Shown here: piece by piece, positions 6,489-6,512 of the stretch | Numbering within the stretch: the first letter of the stretch is position 1 | Layout of the letters: each line of letters begins with the position of its first letter | Source of the DNA: CAYGZC01 sp964354225 | GTDB lineage: Bacteria > Bacteroidota > Ignavibacteria > UBA10030 > SZUA-254 | Reading direction: 5' to 3' | NCBI GenBank assembly: GCA_964354225.1 | Contig: CAYGZC010000116.1 | Location: 1-6,512 of the forward strand | DNA length: 6,512 bases | Position numbers and translations under genes: made by a program | The notes under the pieces: generated by a model | Databases searched by the model: none | Seen by the model: the letters and a program-made list of their open reading frames with translations, nothing else | Told to the model about the DNA's origin: nothing

Positions 6489-6512
6489 TCCTCAAAACTT
6501 CAACTACTCGTT

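Overview
All supported genes in this window lie on the minus strand and read from right to left. The order of transcription is: a membrane-anchored Ser/Thr protein kinase with a beta-propeller C-terminal part, interrupted by an in-frame TGA; a 20-codon remnant of a second kinase start overlapping a 74-residue ORF; a 784-residue glucosamine-6-phosphate deaminase-like/PIG-L deacetylase fusion; and a Memo-AMMECR1 fusion protein of the AmmeMemoRadiSam group, cut by the left edge. Gaps are short (3, 23 and about 70 bases), so a single operon or two overlapping transcription units is plausible. No tRNA, rRNA, CRISPR array, insertion sequence or convincing rho-independent terminator was seen. No gene-free stretch reaches 300 bases.

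Organism: the sequence looks moderately AT-rich and bacterial. NagB-PIG-L fusions are typical of the Bacteroidetes/Chlorobi/Ignavibacteria side of the tree. Kinases that open with MIGQTISHYKI and carry a TM helix plus PD40 (TolB-like) propeller are abundant in Ignavibacteria, Acidobacteria and related environmental lineages. An Ignavibacteria-like member of the FCB group is therefore the best guess, but this is inference from gene families only.

Two decay signatures sit in the kinase part. (1) The 213-residue ORF at 3812-4453 is the continuation of the kinase propeller in the same frame. A single TGA at 4511-4513 separates them, and the 19 codons between that stop and the ORF's first Met still encode a propeller motif (SPDGK). 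(2) Three bases after the propeller's true stop, an ATG opens a reading frame whose first 11 residues (MIGQTISHYKI) are identical to those of the kinase. The six nucleotide differences are all silent third-position changes. The frame then runs off into unrelated sequence and stops. This looks like the 5' stub of a lost tandem kinase paralogue, now serving as the upstream region of the 74-residue ORF.

The metabolic part holds an amino-sugar enzyme in which a PIG-L deacetylase domain with intact metal-site motif is joined to a NagB-like domain that keeps the Asp/His catalytic pair but has Val where E. coli NagB has Glu148. It is followed by a signal-peptide-bearing Memo protein with the complete metal-ligand set, fused to the start of an AMMECR1 domain. 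Nothing in the window links kinase, amino-sugar enzyme and Memo protein mechanistically beyond shared orientation and close spacing.
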